DNA of 64,000 nucleotides from Roseitranquillus sp963776845 (GTDB lineage Bacteria; Pseudomonadota; Alphaproteobacteria; Rhodobacterales; Rhodobacteraceae), in the NCBI GenBank assembly GCA_963776845.1, contig CAVZOJ010000003.1:885429-949428 (forward strand). The letters run 5' to 3'. The notes under the pieces are model-generated. The model worked only from the letters and a program-made list of their open reading frames with translations. It made no database searches and had not been told where the DNA came from. The translations under genes were made by a program, and so were the position numbers. Of the stretch, positions 7,239-16,356 are shown piece after piece (position 1 is the stretch's first letter; each line of letters opens with the position of its first letter).

Positions 7239-8214
7239 ACTGGTGCGCCACGCCCTGAACGGCCCGACCATGGCTACGCGCTGGTCGGCTCTGTTCTTCG
7301 CGCAGTCCGACTGCAATCCAGAGCCTGTCCGCGCGGCGCTGCAGGCCGCCGTCGAGGAGGTGGACGCGCAGATGTCCACTTGGAAGCCCGACAGCGATCT
7401 CATGCGCCTGAACGCAGCGCCTGTGGGCGCGTGGGTGCCGGTGCCGGATCGGCTGATGGAGGTTCTGCGGTCCGGGCTCGAGATTGGCCGTGCATCTGAC
7501 GGAGCCTTCGATATCGGCATGGGCGATGCGGTGACCGCCTGGGGCTTCGGACCGATTGCGGCGACGCCCGACCGTATTCGCACCGCGATGAGGACCGACC
7601 GGGTGCCCGCGCATGACGCGCTGGATATCGACGCGGGCAACGGCCTTGTCCGGAAGACGTCGCCGGTTGCGCTGGACCTGAACGGCATCGCGAAGGGGTA
7701 TGGCGTCGACCGGCTGGCCGAGACGCTGGCGGCGCATGGCATCGACGACGCCCTCGTCGGCATCGACGGCGAAATGCGCGCGCTCGGGCTCCGGCCCGAC
7801 GGGCAAGCTTGGACCATCGCGGTGGAAGCCCCGGACGAGGGTCGTCGCGCTCCCCATTCCATCCTGGCACTTCAGGATGCCGCCGTGGCGACCTCGGGCG
7901 ACTATCGCCACTGGGTCGAGCTGTCGGGCCGCCGCCTGTCGCACACCATGGACCCGAACCGCGGCGCACCCATGCTCGCCTCGCCCGCCTCGGTCACGGT
8001 CGTCGCGCGGACATGTGCCGAGGCTGACGCCTGGGCGACGGCGTGCATGGTGAAAGGAAGCTTGGAGGGCGGGGAATTGACGCGCAGAAGTAACTTGAGC
8101 GCTCTCTTCATTGATCGTGAGGGGGATCTACTTCGCGAAACGCGAGTGGGACGGCTGTTCGAGACCCGTCCAGACCCCGAGGGCGTGGTTGACGCCGGGA
8201 CATGCACCAGATGA
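7219..8214 (+). CDS. apbE: FAD:protein FMN transferase
   Basis: The 331-aa product shows ApbE landmarks: MSTWKPDSDLMRLN near the start, the DLNGIAKGYGVD segment, the SGDYRH segment and HTMDPNRGAP, which contribute to FAD and metal binding. ApbE attaches FMN covalently to Ser/Thr of extracytoplasmic electron-transfer proteins. The usual signal peptide or lipobox is not seen, so it may act in the cytoplasm or the start may be atypical. ATG 7219 overlaps the reductase gene by 20 nt (ATG 7228 also possible), implying co-translation. The best substrate candidate nearby is the DUF2271 protein. Confidence 0.93.
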   Translation: MSKMSTELVRHALNGPTMATRWSALFFAQSDCNPEPVRAALQAAVEEVDAQMSTWKPDSDLMRLNAAPVGAWVPVPDRLMEVLRSGLEIGRASDGAFDIGMGDAVTAWGFGPIAATPDRIRTAMRTDRVPAHDALDIDAGNGLVRKTSPVALDLNGIAKGYGVDRLAETLAAHGIDDALVGIDGEMRALGLRPDGQAWTIAVEAPDEGRRAPHSILALQDAAVATSGDYRHWVELSGRRLSHTMDPNRGAPMLASPASVTVVARTCAEADAWATACMVKGSLEGGELTRRSNLSALFIDREGDLLRETRVGRLFETRPDPEGVVDAGTCTR

Positions 8215-10124
8215 CTTCCTTGTTTCATGATCGCCTGAACGTCGCCCTGTTGGGCCTGGCATTGCTTGGTCTGGTATCCGGTCTTGTACTTTGGCTGGTG
8301 GGGCAGCCGGATTTTGCCAAGATCGCTCAGACGGCAGGTGTCGTCCCTGTCCTTGCGGCGCTCTGTGTCGAGATCGTACGCAGTCTCGGCCAAGGCGAGG
8401 TCGGGCTGGACATCGTGGCGGCGCTGTCGATGTCGGCAGCGCTTCTGTTCGGCGAGACACTTGCGGCGGCGGTGGTCGCGCTGATGTATTCGGGCGGTAC
8501 CTTCCTCGAGAGTTTCGCGCAGGGTCGTGCCCGGCGCGAGATGAGCGATCTTCTGTCCCGCGTGCCACGAACCGCTACTCGCCACCGCAACGGCGCGCTC
8601 GATGAGGTGCCTCTGGACGACATCGCCCCCGGTGACATGCTTCTGATCCGACAGGGCGACGTTGCCCCTGTGGACGGGACGTTCGAGAGCGCGCGCGCGA
8701 TGCTCGACCAGTCGGCACTGACCGGCGAGTCGATGCCCGCCAGGCTGGAGCACGGACAGGACGTGATGAGCGGCTCGACGAACGCGGGCGAGGCCTTCGA
8801 TCTCCGGGTCACGAGACGAGCTGCCGACAGCACCTATGCCGGGATCGTCAGGCTGGTCGAGGAGGCGCAAAAGTCCAAGGCGCCGATGGCGCGGCTGGCC
8901 GACCGGTATTCTCTGCTGTTCCTGATCGTCACAGTCGCACTGGCGACAGCGGCCTGGTGGTTCACCGGTGATCCGATCCGCGCGGTTGCGGTCCTGGTCG
9001 TCGCGACACCCTGTCCGCTGATCCTCGCCGTGCCCGTAGCATTGGTGGCCGGGCTTTCGCGGGCTGCGCATTTCGGGGTGCTGATCAAGGGGGCGAAGCC
9101 GCTTGAGGCGCTGGCCAGGATCAAGACGCTGATCCTGGACAAGACCGGAACGCTGACCGACGGGCGACCACAGATTGTGTCTATCGACCGGCATGGCGAC
9201 TTGTCCGAGCGTGACATTCTGTATTTCGCCGCCGCCCTCGATCAGGCGTCGAAACACCCGATCGCCCAGGCGATTGTCGCGGCGGCGCGGGCGCGAGGGT
9301 TTGCCCTACCTATTCCCGAAAACGTCGTCGAGACGCCGGGCGAAGGCGTTGCAGGAACCGTCGAGGGGCGAAGGGTCGTCGTGGGGGGCGCGGGCTTCGT
9401 TGCCTCGCAGGCCGACGTCGCCGACCCGGAAGGCACGGTCATCGAGGCGGGGTCGGTGGTCGTGTCGCTTGCCGTGGTCGGCAAGTTGATGGGTCATCTG
9501 GTGATGGCCGACGCGCTACGCGCTGGCACGGCCGACCTGCTTACAGGACTGCGCAGGTTGGGGATCACTCGCATCTTGCTGGCAACCGGCGACCGCCGCG
9601 CCGTCGCCGAAGCCGTGACGGACGGACTGGGGCTCGACGCGGTCCGGGCCGATCTGACCCCTGATCAGAAGGTGCTTCTGGTTCTGACGGAGCACAGGAA
9701 CGGCCCGGTGATGATGGTGGGCGATGGCGTCAACGATGCGCCCGCGCTGGCGGCCGCAGATATCGGCGTCGCGATGGGCGCGCGCGGGGCGGCGGCTTCG
9801 GCCGAGGCGGCGGATGTCGTGCTGCTGGTGGATCACCTGGATCGCCTATTGCCGGGGATCGAGGTCGCTCAGCGTTCGAGACGGATCGCGCTTGAGAGCG
9901 TCGCGGCCGGGATCGGTCTCTCGGTCCTGGGGATGATCGCCGCGGCTTTCGGATACCTTACGCCCGTGCAGGGCGCGCTCTTGCAGGAGGTGATCGACGT
10001 GGCGGTCATCCTGAACGCACTGCGGGCGCTCAGGATTGTGCCGGGACAGATAGGCCAGGTCGCGGGCAGTCCGGCCGATGCAACAGCGAGCCGCCCGCCG
10101 CGGCCCACAGCTACCGCCGCATAG
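8202..10124 (+). CDS. P1B-type metal-transporting ATPase, TPCP (P1B-5-like) class
   Basis: A 640-aa ATPase with actuator motif LTGES, phosphorylation site DKTGTLTDG (Asp313), KHP in the nucleotide domain and hinge MVGDGVNDAPAL. The ion-path motif is TPCPL (Cys271), not CPC, and the C-terminal membrane region has LLQEVID (Gln595, Glu596). TPCP plus QExxD defines the P1B-5 group, known for Ni/Fe export in rhizobial Nia. No N-terminal HMA domain is present, and the C-terminal haemerythrin domain of Nia is absent. The gene overlaps apbE by 13 nt and is followed 18 nt later by a VIT-type transporter, which points to iron or nickel handling. The metal is inferred. Confidence 0.9.
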   Translation: MHQMTSLFHDRLNVALLGLALLGLVSGLVLWLVGQPDFAKIAQTAGVVPVLAALCVEIVRSLGQGEVGLDIVAALSMSAALLFGETLAAAVVALMYSGGTFLESFAQGRARREMSDLLSRVPRTATRHRNGALDEVPLDDIAPGDMLLIRQGDVAPVDGTFESARAMLDQSALTGESMPARLEHGQDVMSGSTNAGEAFDLRVTRRAADSTYAGIVRLVEEAQKSKAPMARLADRYSLLFLIVTVALATAAWWFTGDPIRAVAVLVVATPCPLILAVPVALVAGLSRAAHFGVLIKGAKPLEALARIKTLILDKTGTLTDGRPQIVSIDRHGDLSERDILYFAAALDQASKHPIAQAIVAAARARGFALPIPENVVETPGEGVAGTVEGRRVVVGGAGFVASQADVADPEGTVIEAGSVVVSLAVVGKLMGHLVMADALRAGTADLLTGLRRLGITRILLATGDRRAVAEAVTDGLGLDAVRADLTPDQKVLLVLTEHRNGPVMMVGDGVNDAPALAAADIGVAMGARGAAASAEAADVVLLVDHLDRLLPGIEVAQRSRRIALESVAAGIGLSVLGMIAAAFGYLTPVQGALLQEVIDVAVILNALRALRIVPGQIGQVAGSPADATASRPPRPTATAA

Positions 10125-10142
10125 TTCGAAAGGCTCCTACAG

Positions 10143-10841
10143 ATGAGCAGTCTCTCCCATTCCGAAGTCCACATGGTGCATCGCATCGGCTGGCTGCGCG
10201 CCGCTGTTCTGGGAGCGAATGACGGCCTCGTCTCAACGGCCAGCCTCGTGGTCGGCGTCGCGGCGGCAGGTTCGGGGCGTCCCGAGATCCTGATCGCCGG
10301 ACTTGCCGGTCTCGTCGCCGGAGCGATGTCGATGGCGGCCGGCGAATACGTCTCCGTCAGTTCGCAGACCGATGCGGAGCAGGCCGACATCGCGCGCGAG
10401 ACCCGCGAGCTGAAGGAAACGCCCGAGGCGGAGCTCGACGAACTGACACGCATCTACGTCGGGCGGGGGCTCGACGCGGGTCTCGCCCGCCAGGTTGCGA
10501 TCCAGCTGACCGAGAAAGACGCGCTAGGTGCCCATTCACGTGACGAGCTTGGCATCTCGGAGACGGTGACCGCGCATCCGATCCAGGCAGCGTTGGTGTC
10601 AGCGGCGACCTTCGCTGTCGGGGCTATCATCCCACTGATCATTGCGGTGCTTGCGCCTGCGGCGCAGATCACGCTCATCGTTGCGGTCACGACTCTGGTC
10701 GCGCTTTCCGTGCTCGGCGGGCTTGGGGCATCGGTCGGCGGCGCAGGCATCGTCAAGGGAGCCGTGCGCGTCACCTTCTGGGGCGCGCTTGCCATGGCGG
10801 CGACCGCAGCCGTCGGGATGGCCTTCGGCGTCGCGACGTAA
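10143..10841 (+). CDS. VIT1/CCC1-family Fe/Mn transporter
   Basis: The 232-aa integral membrane protein has the family hallmarks: HRIGWLRAAVLGANDGLVST in the first helix, GLVAGAMSMAAGEYVSVSSQ in the second, then a hydrophilic acidic domain (ETRELKETPEAELDEL, EKDALGAHSRDELG) that binds metal in plant VIT1, and three C-terminal helices. The family moves Fe(II) or Mn(II) out of the cytosol. It is probably in the operon of the upstream ATPase. A decayed second copy of its C-terminal half lies at about 12.0-12.4 kb. Confidence 0.92.
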   Translation: MSSLSHSEVHMVHRIGWLRAAVLGANDGLVSTASLVVGVAAAGSGRPEILIAGLAGLVAGAMSMAAGEYVSVSSQTDAEQADIARETRELKETPEAELDELTRIYVGRGLDAGLARQVAIQLTEKDALGAHSRDELGISETVTAHPIQAALVSAATFAVGAIIPLIIAVLAPAAQITLIVAVTTLVALSVLGGLGASVGGAGIVKGAVRVTFWGALAMAATAAVGMAFGVAT

Positions 10842-10949
10842 GTGCAGTTCGACAGCCCCGGGTCCGTAGGGACCGGAGTTGATGTGGGTCAATGCGGTCC
10901 GGTGCGCTCCATGCGATCATCTCCGGCATCAGTCATAGGGAGAACCGGA

Positions 10950-11990
10950 ATGTGGTGGAAAGCGCTCTTTCGGATCTCTGCGACTTTCTTGATTGCCTCT
11001 TTACCGGCAACCGGCTCTCGCGCCGCCGACCCGGCCCTTCGTGAAGATGCGCTGGCTCTTTTCGAGCCGATCCCTGAATCTCCGAACCCTGCGCCCGATC
11101 CGGCCGCCGTCGAACTCGGCAAGGCGCTGTTCTTCGAGCCTCGCCTGTCGGAGGGGCACAACATCAGCTGCAACACTTGCCACAATCTCGGCACCGGCGG
11201 CGCGGACCTCGCGCCGGTTTCGCTGGGGCATCGCTGGCAAAAGGGCGGGCGCAACTCGCCCACGGTCCTTAATGCGACCTTCAACACCGCGCAGTTCTGG
11301 GACGGCCGCGCGGCCGACCTGACAGAGCAGGCGGGCGGGCCCATGGTCAACCCTGTGGAGATGGGCTCGACGCAGGAGCATGTCGTGGAGCAGTTGAAGG
11401 GCATCCCGGGCTATCAGCCGCTGTTCGCCGTCGCCTTTCCGGGCGATCCGGACCCCGTGAGCTTTGCGAATGCCGAAACAGCGATCGCGGCGTTCGAAAA
11501 GACCCTGATCACCCCCAACGCGCCCTTTGACCGCTTCCTGCGCGGCGACGACACGGCGATGACGGCAGCCCAGCAGGACGGTCTGCGCGCCTTCATGGAT
11601 CAAGGCTGCGCGTCTTGCCACAATGGCATCAACCTCGGCGGCGACAGCTATCAACCCTTCGGCGTGGTTGAAAAGCCGGATTGGGCGATCATGCCGCCGG
11701 GCGACAAGGGTCGCTTCGATGTCACGCGCGCCGAGGAGGATGCCTACGTGTTCAAGGTGCCGACGCTGCGCAACATCGCCATCACGCCACCGTACTTCCA
11801 CTCCGGCTCGGTGTGGGATCTGAGCCTGGCAGTCGGTGTGATGGGCACGGCTCAGCTCGGTTCTGCGCTCGACGCAGATCAGGAAGCGAGCATCGTTGCA
11901 TTTCTCGACAGCCTGACCGGCGAGATGCCCCAGGTCGTCTACCCGACACTACCGCCAAGCACCGCCGAGACGCCGCGCCCGCAGCAGTGA
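10950..11990 (+). CDS. Periplasmic dihaem cytochrome c peroxidase (CcpA/MauG family)
   Basis: ATG 10950 is chosen because it follows AGGGAGAACCGGA and gives a signal peptide (WWKALFRISATFLIASLPATGSRA); a longer in-frame reading to 10842 lacks this logic. Two haem c sites are present: CNTCH (Cys74-His78) and CASCH (Cys220-His224). Other family landmarks are LGKALFFEPRLS, FWDGRAADLTEQA, KVPTLRNIAITPPYFHSG and the Met/His-rich C-terminal region. The enzyme reduces H2O2 with electrons from c-type cytochromes. Sitting after iron/metal export genes it fits an oxidative or metal stress set. Length (346 aa) is normal. Confidence 0.93.
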   Translation: MWWKALFRISATFLIASLPATGSRAADPALREDALALFEPIPESPNPAPDPAAVELGKALFFEPRLSEGHNISCNTCHNLGTGGADLAPVSLGHRWQKGGRNSPTVLNATFNTAQFWDGRAADLTEQAGGPMVNPVEMGSTQEHVVEQLKGIPGYQPLFAVAFPGDPDPVSFANAETAIAAFEKTLITPNAPFDRFLRGDDTAMTAAQQDGLRAFMDQGCASCHNGINLGGDSYQPFGVVEKPDWAIMPPGDKGRFDVTRAEEDAYVFKVPTLRNIAITPPYFHSGSVWDLSLAVGVMGTAQLGSALDADQEASIVAFLDSLTGEMPQVVYPTLPPSTAETPRPQQ

Positions 11991-11999
11991 TCAGAAGGC

Positions 12000-12400
12000 T
12001 CATGGTCGGTCAAAAGGCGCCCACTCTACCCAACGGGCGGCCAGCCGCGCCGAAGCCGTGACCAAGGGGTGGAGCGAGACGTCCTCCGGGCCGACTGAGG
12101 CGCCTGCAGAAGGGGTCGACGGCGCATCCCATACAGGCCCCGGTCGTGTTCGCCCTCGACCTTCACGGTGGGCGCGATGGTCCCTCTGTCGTCGCACTTC
12201 TGGCGCCGGCGGCGCAGATCGCGGTTCCGGTCGCGGCATCGACGCTCTTCGCCCTGGCGGTTCTCGGGGCGTCGGGGGGCCTCCGCCGGTGGCGCAGGGC
12301 CTGCTCGCGGCGCGGCGAGAGTGACGCTTTGGGGAGCTCTCGCCATGACAGCGACAGCAGAGGTCGGGATGATCTTAGGCCTGGCAGCCGGGAAGAAGGG
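12000..12400 (+). pseudogene. Decayed C-terminal half of a second VIT-type transporter
   Basis: Across several frames the plus strand encodes AHPIQA (about 12124), then GAMVPL, LLAPAAQIAVPVAASTLFAL and VTLWGALAMTATAEVGM, all closely matching the order in the intact VIT gene at 10143 (AHPIQAALV, GAIIPL, VLAPAAQITLIVAVTTLVAL, VTFWGALAMAATAAVGM). At least two frameshifts separate these pieces and no start is left. It is either a tandem duplicate or a related paralogue in decay. From 12400 to the TetR operator nothing else is seen. Confidence 0.75.
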
Positions 12401-12683
12401 CCGTTGCGCAGATGGAGAAGGCTCGAGCCGAGACCGACCTCCTCCCTTGGGGGGCATACCGGAAAGTCCCATGGCAACAGTCTGCTGGGTCACGCCTGCA
12501 GCGCTGTCAATCGGCGAGCGCCGTTCCCAGCTTAACGATGCCACCCGTCCGAACCATGTCGCCCTGCTCAGCCGAATTACGGAAACCATCCATCGCGAAG
12601 TTGAACGCAGTGTGGACCCATGACCTGGATCGACGCGCTCGGCGAGGGACGTGTGGCTTGCATCCGGGTTGCTGCCTCACCAG

Positions 12684-12701
12684 TTAGTGAACAGTCACTA
12701 A
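12684..12701. promoter_or_regulatory. TetR-type operator
   Basis: TTAGTGA (12684-12690) and TCACTAA (12695-12701) form a perfect 7-bp inverted repeat around ACAG. It is 18 bp before the GTG of the TetR-family gene and has the size and AT-rich half-sites typical of TetR/AcrR operators. It probably covers the promoter of the regulator and exporter genes. Confidence 0.7.
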
Positions 12702-12719
12702 CAAGTCTGACGCATCCGC

Positions 12720-13330
12720 GTGAGCCGCAAGTCCGCCGATAGCCGAAAGGCAGAGATCGTCGCCACAACTCTGCGGCTGGCGGATGAACTCGGACCCGAC
12801 AGGCGACCCAGGCGATCGCCGACGCGGTCGGTCTGACACAGGCGGCAATCTTTCGGCATTTCTCCACTAAGCAGGCTCTTTGGTCCGCTGTGGCCGAGGC
12901 GATAGCCCAGACGATGACAGAGGCATGGCTGACAGAGCTTGCTGCACATGCCGATCCCGAGGAGCGTCTGAGCGCCTTGATCCGTGTGCAGTTGCGTAAA
13001 ATTGAAGCCAATCCCGCGATTCCGGCAATTCTGCACTCGCAGGAGCTGCAGACAGAGAATGCCGACCTGCGTCAGAGCTTCCTGGCAATGATGATGCACT
13101 TCCAGGGCTTGCTGTCGGCGGAACTCGGCCGTGCCCGAGCGGCGGGTGCCATGCGCCCCGACATCGCGCCGGAGGATTGTGCAGTCCTCCTGATTTCTCT
13201 CGTACAGGGGCTTGCGATCCGCTGGTCGCTGGGCAGTCGCACCTTCGGGCTCGAGATCGAGGGGGCGCGGCTGCTTGGCGAGCAACTCAAGCTTTTTCGT
13301 GTTCCGCCGCCGCAGGAGGTCGAGGCATGA
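12720..13330 (+). pseudogene. TetR/AcrR-family regulator with a frameshift
   Basis: From GTG 12720 the first frame gives SRKSADSRKAEIVATTLRLADELGPDR, the start of a TetR DNA-binding domain. Near 12802 it must switch frame to continue TQAIADAVGLTQAAIFRHFSTKQALW, the recognition helix, and then the ligand-binding domain down to the stop at 13330. One base appears to be lost. If this is real, only an HTH-less product from about 12890 could be made and repression would be lost. The stop overlaps the start of the HlyD gene (ATGA). The regulator is therefore in the exporter operon and probably controlled it through the operator at 12684. Confidence 0.85.
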
Positions 13331-14490
13331 CCCGCCGGATGCGCCGCAGCCTCGTTGGACTGGCCGTCCTGGTCGCGCTCGGCGCTGGGGGCTACTTTTT
13401 CCTTACAGAGCGTCCTCTCGTCGTGCCGGTCGTGTCGGTCGAGCAGGACGTCCCGGTGCGTGTCTACGGGCTTGGCACGGTCGAGGCGCGGATCGTGTCG
13501 AAGATCGGCTTCGAGGTGGGCGCAGCGCTGACCGGTCTCACGGTCGACAGCGGCGATCTCGTCAGCGAGGGTCAGGTTCTGGCGCGACTGCACCGAGCCG
13601 AACAGCAGGCGCGTGTGGCGCGGGCCGAGGCCGCGGTCGAGGCGGCCGGCGCAACGCTCGGCAAGACCGAGGCCAGCGTCGTCCGCGCCCGCGCGGTCCT
13701 TGCGCAGCGCGAGGCTGCCAATGCGCGCCAGCAGGCGCTTGTCGGGCGCAGCACGATCTCGGCGCAATCGGCGGAAGAGGCGCAGCGCGACGTGGAGGTC
13801 GCGGCGGCAGAATTGGCGGTGGCCGAAAGCGAGGTCGAGATCGCCGATGCCCAGATCGCCGATGCCGAGGCCGGGCTTCGCTATGAAGCGACGCTCCTCG
13901 AAAATCGCGTTCTGCGGGCGCCCTTCGACGCGGTCGTGGTCGAGCGCCATGTCGAGGCAGGCACTGTCGTGCGCGCGGGCGAGCCGATCTTCACGCTGAT
14001 GGACCCGGCGACGGTCTGGACCCTTGCCTATATCGACGAAGCGCGCGCCGGCACAGTCGCCCTGGGCCAGGACGCTGAGGTGCGGCTGCGGTCGCTGCCG
14101 CACGAGGTCTTCGGCGGCACCGTGGCGCGGATCGGCATCGAGAGCGATCGGGTGAACGAGGAGCGGCGGGTCTGGATCGCCTGCGACCGATGCCCGCCGC
14201 AACCCTATCTCGGCGAGCAGGCCGAGGTCAGGATCACGGTCGCGACGCTGTCGGAGGCGCTGCTGGTGCCGGAGGTCGCGGTCAGCGGCTTTGACGGGCA
14301 CCAGGGGCGGGTCTGGGCGGTGCGGGACGGGAGACTGGAGGAAATCCCGCTGGTCTTCGGCCATCGCACCGAAGACGCGCGGCTGGAGATCGTGAGCGGA
14401 CTTCCGGACGGCGCGCAGGTGGTGGCGGCTCCGGTCAACGGCCTGGCAGAAGGTCGCATGGCGCGCGTGGTTGGTGGAGCCGCGCCATGA
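13327..14490 (+). CDS. HlyD/RND-type periplasmic adaptor of an ABC exporter
   Basis: The 387-aa protein starts at ATG 13327, overlapping the TetR stop. It has one N-terminal membrane anchor (residues about 8-25), a first lipoyl half (VSKIGFEVGAALTGLTVDSGDLVSEGQVLARL), a long Ala/Glu-rich coiled-coil hairpin (about 95-190), the second lipoyl half (VLRAPFDAVVVERHVEAGTV) and beta-barrel domains. It would link the downstream permease/ATPase to the outer envelope. The substrate is unknown; macrolide- or lipid-type exporters of the MacB/DevBCA style use this set. Confidence 0.9.
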   Translation: MTRRMRRSLVGLAVLVALGAGGYFFLTERPLVVPVVSVEQDVPVRVYGLGTVEARIVSKIGFEVGAALTGLTVDSGDLVSEGQVLARLHRAEQQARVARAEAAVEAAGATLGKTEASVVRARAVLAQREAANARQQALVGRSTISAQSAEEAQRDVEVAAAELAVAESEVEIADAQIADAEAGLRYEATLLENRVLRAPFDAVVVERHVEAGTVVRAGEPIFTLMDPATVWTLAYIDEARAGTVALGQDAEVRLRSLPHEVFGGTVARIGIESDRVNEERRVWIACDRCPPQPYLGEQAEVRITVATLSEALLVPEVAVSGFDGHQGRVWAVRDGRLEEIPLVFGHRTEDARLEIVSGLPDGAQVVAAPVNGLAEGRMARVVGGAAP

Positions 14491-15623
14491 ACCTCGCTTA
14501 CCGCGACGTGCGTCACAACCTCTTCCGCTTCGTGCTGACCTGTCTTGGCCTCAGCTTGCTGATGGCCGTCGTTCTCGCCATGATCGGCATCTACAACGGG
14601 CTCGTCGCCGACGCGCTGAACATCGTGAAGGCGCCGCGGGTGGACCTTTGGATCGTGGAGGCCGACACCCAGGGGCCGTTCGCGGAAGCCTCGAAGATCC
14701 CCGGCGGCACCCGCGACGCCGTGGCCCGGCTGCATGGCGTCGCCGAAGCGGGCAGCATCACCTATCAGACCGTCGAGGCCGAGCATGCCGGAGCGACGCT
14801 GCGCCTCTATGTCATCGGCTTCGAGCCCGGCCGCCCCGGAGGCCCTCAGACCATCGCCGACGGTCGCGGCATCACCCAGACCCACTTCGAGGTCGTCGCC
14901 GATCGCGAGACGGGCCTCGTGGTCGGCGACCGCATCCGCCTCGGCCGCAACGGCTTCGCAGTCGTCGGCCTGGTCGAGGACACGATGAACTCCGGCGCCG
15001 ACCCCGCGGCCTTCATCACCCTTGCCGACGCGCAGACCCTGCAGTCGCAGCTGGCCCCGCCGGCCCAGCGTGTTCAGACAGCGCGCGGTGCCGGGCTTCT
15101 GGAAAGCGTCGATACGGTCGCCGCGGTGATCGCACGGCTCGAGCCGACGGCCGATCCTCAGGACGTGGCTCGCACCGTGCGGCAGTGGAAGCATCTCGGC
15201 GCGCTGACGCAGGCCGAGCAGGAGGCGATCCTGCTGGGCTCGGTCGTGGACCGGGCCAAGCGGCAGATCGGCCTCTTCCTCGGCATCCTGCTGACGGTCT
15301 CGGCCGTGGTGATCGCGCTCATCATCTACACAATGACGATGGAGAAGCTGAAGCAGATCGCCACGCTCAAGCTGATCGGCGCTCCGGATCGCACCATCGT
15401 GGCGCTGATCGTCCAGCAATCGGTCGCGCTCGGGATGGTCGGCTGGAGCTTCGGCCTGCTGCTGATCCTGCTGGTGAAGGATGTCTTTCCGCGCCGCGTC
15501 GTGCTGGAGCCCGTCAACGCGGCCGCGCTGGCCGGGATCATCCTCGTCGTCTGCATCGTGGCCAGCGGGCTTGGCGTGCGGGCGGCCTTGAAGGTCGATC
15601 CGGCAACGGCGATCGGAGGATGA
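14487..15623 (+). CDS. ABC transporter permease, FtsX/MacB/DevC-like
   Basis: The 378-aa protein overlaps the adaptor gene by 4 nt. It has one N-terminal membrane helix (VLTCLGLSLLMAVVLAMIGI), a large periplasmic domain (about 45-265) and three C-terminal helices in the FtsX domain (LFLGILLTVSAVVIALIIYT, then LIGAPDRTIVALIVQQ, then IILVVCIVASGLGV). This is the standard DevC/MacB-like topology. It forms an exporter with the flanking genes. Confidence 0.9.
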   Translation: MNLAYRDVRHNLFRFVLTCLGLSLLMAVVLAMIGIYNGLVADALNIVKAPRVDLWIVEADTQGPFAEASKIPGGTRDAVARLHGVAEAGSITYQTVEAEHAGATLRLYVIGFEPGRPGGPQTIADGRGITQTHFEVVADRETGLVVGDRIRLGRNGFAVVGLVEDTMNSGADPAAFITLADAQTLQSQLAPPAQRVQTARGAGLLESVDTVAAVIARLEPTADPQDVARTVRQWKHLGALTQAEQEAILLGSVVDRAKRQIGLFLGILLTVSAVVIALIIYTMTMEKLKQIATLKLIGAPDRTIVALIVQQSVALGMVGWSFGLLLILLVKDVFPRRVVLEPVNAAALAGIILVVCIVASGLGVRAALKVDPATAIGG

Positions 15624-15627
15624 CGCG

Positions 15628-16356
15628 ATGGATGCCTCGACCCAGCCCCTGATCGAAATTGCCGGTGTCTCCAAGCACTACGGCGAGGGGGAGGCGCGCG
15701 TGGACGCATTGCGCGACATCGACCTGACGGTGCGCCGCGGCGAGGTGGTGGCGCTGCTCGGTCCATCCGGGTCCGGGAAGACCACGCTGCTCAACATCAT
15801 CGGTTGCATCATCGACCCGACCAAGGGCCAGGTGACGCTCGACGGCGAGCGGGTCTACGACAACCGATGGCTCCGCCGAGACCTGCGCAAGCTGCGGCTC
15901 GACAAGATCGGCTTCATCTTTCAGTTCCACAACCTGCTGCCCTTCCTCAACGCCAGAGACAACGTGGCGCTGGTGCTGCATCTGGCGGGCCGGCCTGCGG
16001 CCGAGGCGCAGGCGCGTGCCGTGGAACTGCTCGACGATCTCGAGGTTGGCCACCGCAAGGATGCCATGCCGGCGCTTCTATCGGGCGGGGAGGCGCAGCG
16101 CGTGGCGATTGCGCGCGCGCTCGCCAACAGCCCACGGATCATCCTGGCGGACGAGCCGACGGCGGCGCTCGATAGCATGCGCGCGGGGATCGTGATGGAC
16201 CTGATGCGCAGGCTGGCCGCCGAACATGACGCCTGCATTGTCGCCGTCACCCACGACGAGAAGATCTACGATCGGTTCGACCGGCTGTTCCATCTGCGCG
16301 ATGGGGTGCTGGAACATGAGAAAAGACAGAGCCATGAAGCGCCATCTCTCGCATAG
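15628..16356 (+). CDS. ABC transporter ATP-binding protein, LolD/MacB type
   Basis: The 242-aa protein has Walker A GPSGSGKTT, signature LSGGEAQRVAIARAL and Walker B IILADEPTAALD, followed by the switch His in VAVTHDEKIYDRFDR. It energises the permease encoded 5 nt upstream. TetR, HlyD, permease and ATPase together form one compact export operon. Confidence 0.93.
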   Translation: MDASTQPLIEIAGVSKHYGEGEARVDALRDIDLTVRRGEVVALLGPSGSGKTTLLNIIGCIIDPTKGQVTLDGERVYDNRWLRRDLRKLRLDKIGFIFQFHNLLPFLNARDNVALVLHLAGRPAAEAQARAVELLDDLEVGHRKDAMPALLSGGEAQRVAIARALANSPRIILADEPTAALDSMRAGIVMDLMRRLAAEHDACIVAVTHDEKIYDRFDRLFHLRDGVLEHEKRQSHEAPSLA

